DNA of 64,000 nt from Asticcacaulis sp. AC460. Lineage in GTDB: Bacteria; Pseudomonadota; Alphaproteobacteria; Caulobacterales; Caulobacteraceae. The stretch's first letter is position 1, and every line of letters starts with the position of its first letter. The stretch is taken from NCBI RefSeq assembly GCF_000495795.1, contig NZ_AWGD01000019.1, forward strand, positions 238,326-302,325, given 5' to 3'. The position numbers and the translations under genes were made by a program. The notes below the pieces were generated by a model. It was not told the DNA's origin, made no database searches, and worked only from the letters and a program-made list of their open reading frames with translations. Positions 63,253 to 64,000 of this stretch are shown piece by piece.

Positions 63253-63825
63253 ATGGAGTCGGCGCCGGACCACATTATCCGCTGGGTAGGATCGCAGATC
63301 CTGCCGCACGAAGCGGATGTGCGCGCTTGGCTGTACCGTGCCCGGCTGGCGCGGGAGGACGTCGAGGACATCCTCCAGGAAGCCTATTGCAAGATCGCCG
63401 AGCTGAGCCAGGTCGACCATATCCTGTCGCCGCGCGGCTATTTCTTCACCGTTGCCAAGAACATCGCCCTGATGCGTGTGCGCCGCGCCCGCATCGTCCG
63501 CATCGACAGCGTCGATGAGATCGACCGGCTGGACGTCATGAGCGACGCGCCGTCGCCGGAGCAGGAAACCGTGGCGCGCTATGAACTGGCCCGGGTCATG
63601 CGGCTGATCGCCGAACTGCCGGCGCGATGCCGCCAGGTGTTCGAGATGCGCAAGATCCAGGGGCTGCCGCAAAAGGAAATCGCCCGGGTGATGGGCATCA
63701 GTGAAACCATTGTTGAGAACGAAGCCGCCAAGGGGCTGCGGCTGATCATGCGGTCGATGACCGAACAGGACCGCAACACCAAGCCGCAAAAGGAGTCGCC
63801 GCGTGACGCCGCCCGCCGAAACTAG
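63253..63825 (+). CDS. FecI-like ECF sigma factor
   Basis: This 190-residue ECF sigma factor has region 2 (DVEDILQEAYCKIAEL, SPRGYFFTVAKNIALMRVRR) and region 4 (LPARCRQVFEMRKIQGLPQKEIARVMGISE). Length and sequence match FecI-type factors that are controlled by a FecR anti-sigma and a TonB receptor sensing an iron chelator or sugar. AGGAGG precedes the ATG. It overlaps the fecR-like gene by 23 bases. Confidence 0.92.
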   Translation: MESAPDHIIRWVGSQILPHEADVRAWLYRARLAREDVEDILQEAYCKIAELSQVDHILSPRGYFFTVAKNIALMRVRRARIVRIDSVDEIDRLDVMSDAPSPEQETVARYELARVMRLIAELPARCRQVFEMRKIQGLPQKEIARVMGISETIVENEAAKGLRLIMRSMTEQDRNTKPQKESPRDAARRN

Positions 63826-64000
63826 CCCGGAAACCGCCGAAGCGATCGAGATCGCCGCCAGCCATTGGGCCGTCAGGGAGCGCCCGCTGAGCGCCGAGGA
63901 CGAAGCCGCGCTGCGCGCCTGGCTGAGCGGGGATCCGCGCCGGCGTGGCGCCCTGCTGCGCGCCCAGGCGGCGTGGTCGTCCCTGTCGCGCGCCAAGGCG
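63803..64000 (+). CDS. FecR-like anti-sigma factor, 3' end outside window
   Basis: A GTG start at 63803, eight bases after AAAGGAG, opens a frame that continues past the window. The 66 visible residues (EAIEIAASHWAVRERPLSAEDE, LRAWLSGDPRRRGALLRAQAAW) are the cytoplasmic DUF4880 domain of FecR proteins, which binds the sigma factor. A TonB receptor gene would be expected next. Confidence 0.88.
   Translation, partial: MTPPAETSPETAEAIEIAASHWAVRERPLSAEDEAALRAWLSGDPRRRGALLRAQAAWSSLSRAKA

Overview
The window is GC-rich chromosomal DNA from an alphaproteobacterium, most probably Caulobacterales (Asticcacaulis- or Caulobacter-like). The case rests on the TonB-receptor/FecI-FecR style of gene content, long RTX proteins, a ydbH-ynbE-ydbL set, frequent GTG/TTG starts and a recurring CtrA-like TTAA motif. 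The genus is inferred, not shown. Most of the window is ordinary housekeeping and envelope chromosome. It carries several accessory islands: an RNA-repair locus, an RTX cluster, an Rhs toxin locus, and scattered repeats and transposon remnants.

Region 1 (1-4.5 kb): the end of a sugar-binding protein is followed by an RNA-repair and ribosome-rescue locus, rtcB (RtcB1 type), rtcB2 and prfH. rtcB is preceded by a 12-codon leader ORF, a nested stem and a strong intrinsic terminator, which together look like an attenuator. rtcB2 is preceded by its own 33-codon leader ORF and a hairpin that pairs with its ribosome-binding site. RtcB2-PrfH pairs are known to repair and rescue ribosomes cut in the decoding centre, so translation-sensing leaders would make biological sense. 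This is the most interesting regulatory candidate in the window.

Region 2 (4.5-12.2 kb): a TonB-receptor gene is truncated and fused in frame to the C-terminal part of an IS110-family transposase. Next come a DoxX-like membrane protein, an AraC-type regulator, and a TetR regulator divergent from a hydrolase-thiolase-3-hydroxybutyrate dehydrogenase operon with dyad operators.

Region 3 (12.4-25.6 kb): an exported protein of unknown function is followed by four large minus-strand RTX-type proteins. Two carry triplicated phage tail-collar domains and one has a glycine-rich N-terminus. All four share a C-terminal module ending in IVW, the likely type I secretion signal. No transporter genes are present here.

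Region 4 (25.7-48 kb): M23 peptidases, thyA-folA, a divergent ketol-acid reductoisomerase paralogue, an orphan DUF433 antitoxin, a TrmN6-like methyltransferase, polyprenyl diphosphate synthase, a YjgR-type ATPase, a carboxylesterase, a FolM/PTR1-like reductase and a NUDIX hydrolase. A YdbH-YnbE-YdbL set follows, interrupted by an inverted K+ channel gene. Four copies of a ~69-bp two-hairpin intergenic repeat are found in regions 1, 2 and 4.

Region 5 (48.2-56.3 kb): a TolA/TonB-like protein precedes a secreted Rhs locus. The locus has a 68-aa mini-Rhs protein, two overlapping Rhs genes that each have a signal peptide (a split Rhs shell), a PD-(D/E)XK-type toxin tip and a DUF6572-like immunity gene. 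It continues with a 9-bp tandem repeat, a RAYT transposase flanked by inverted repeats, and a displaced EndoU toxin tip with its own putative immunity gene. The coding sequence turns AT-rich at the immunity genes.

Region 6 (56.4-64 kb): an acyltransferase, a CHAP-domain protein, a CorA-type transporter, a serine beta-lactamase-like protein, a DUF1295-cyclopropane synthase pair, a DUF2147 protein, and the start of an ECF sigma/FecR pair cut by the window edge.
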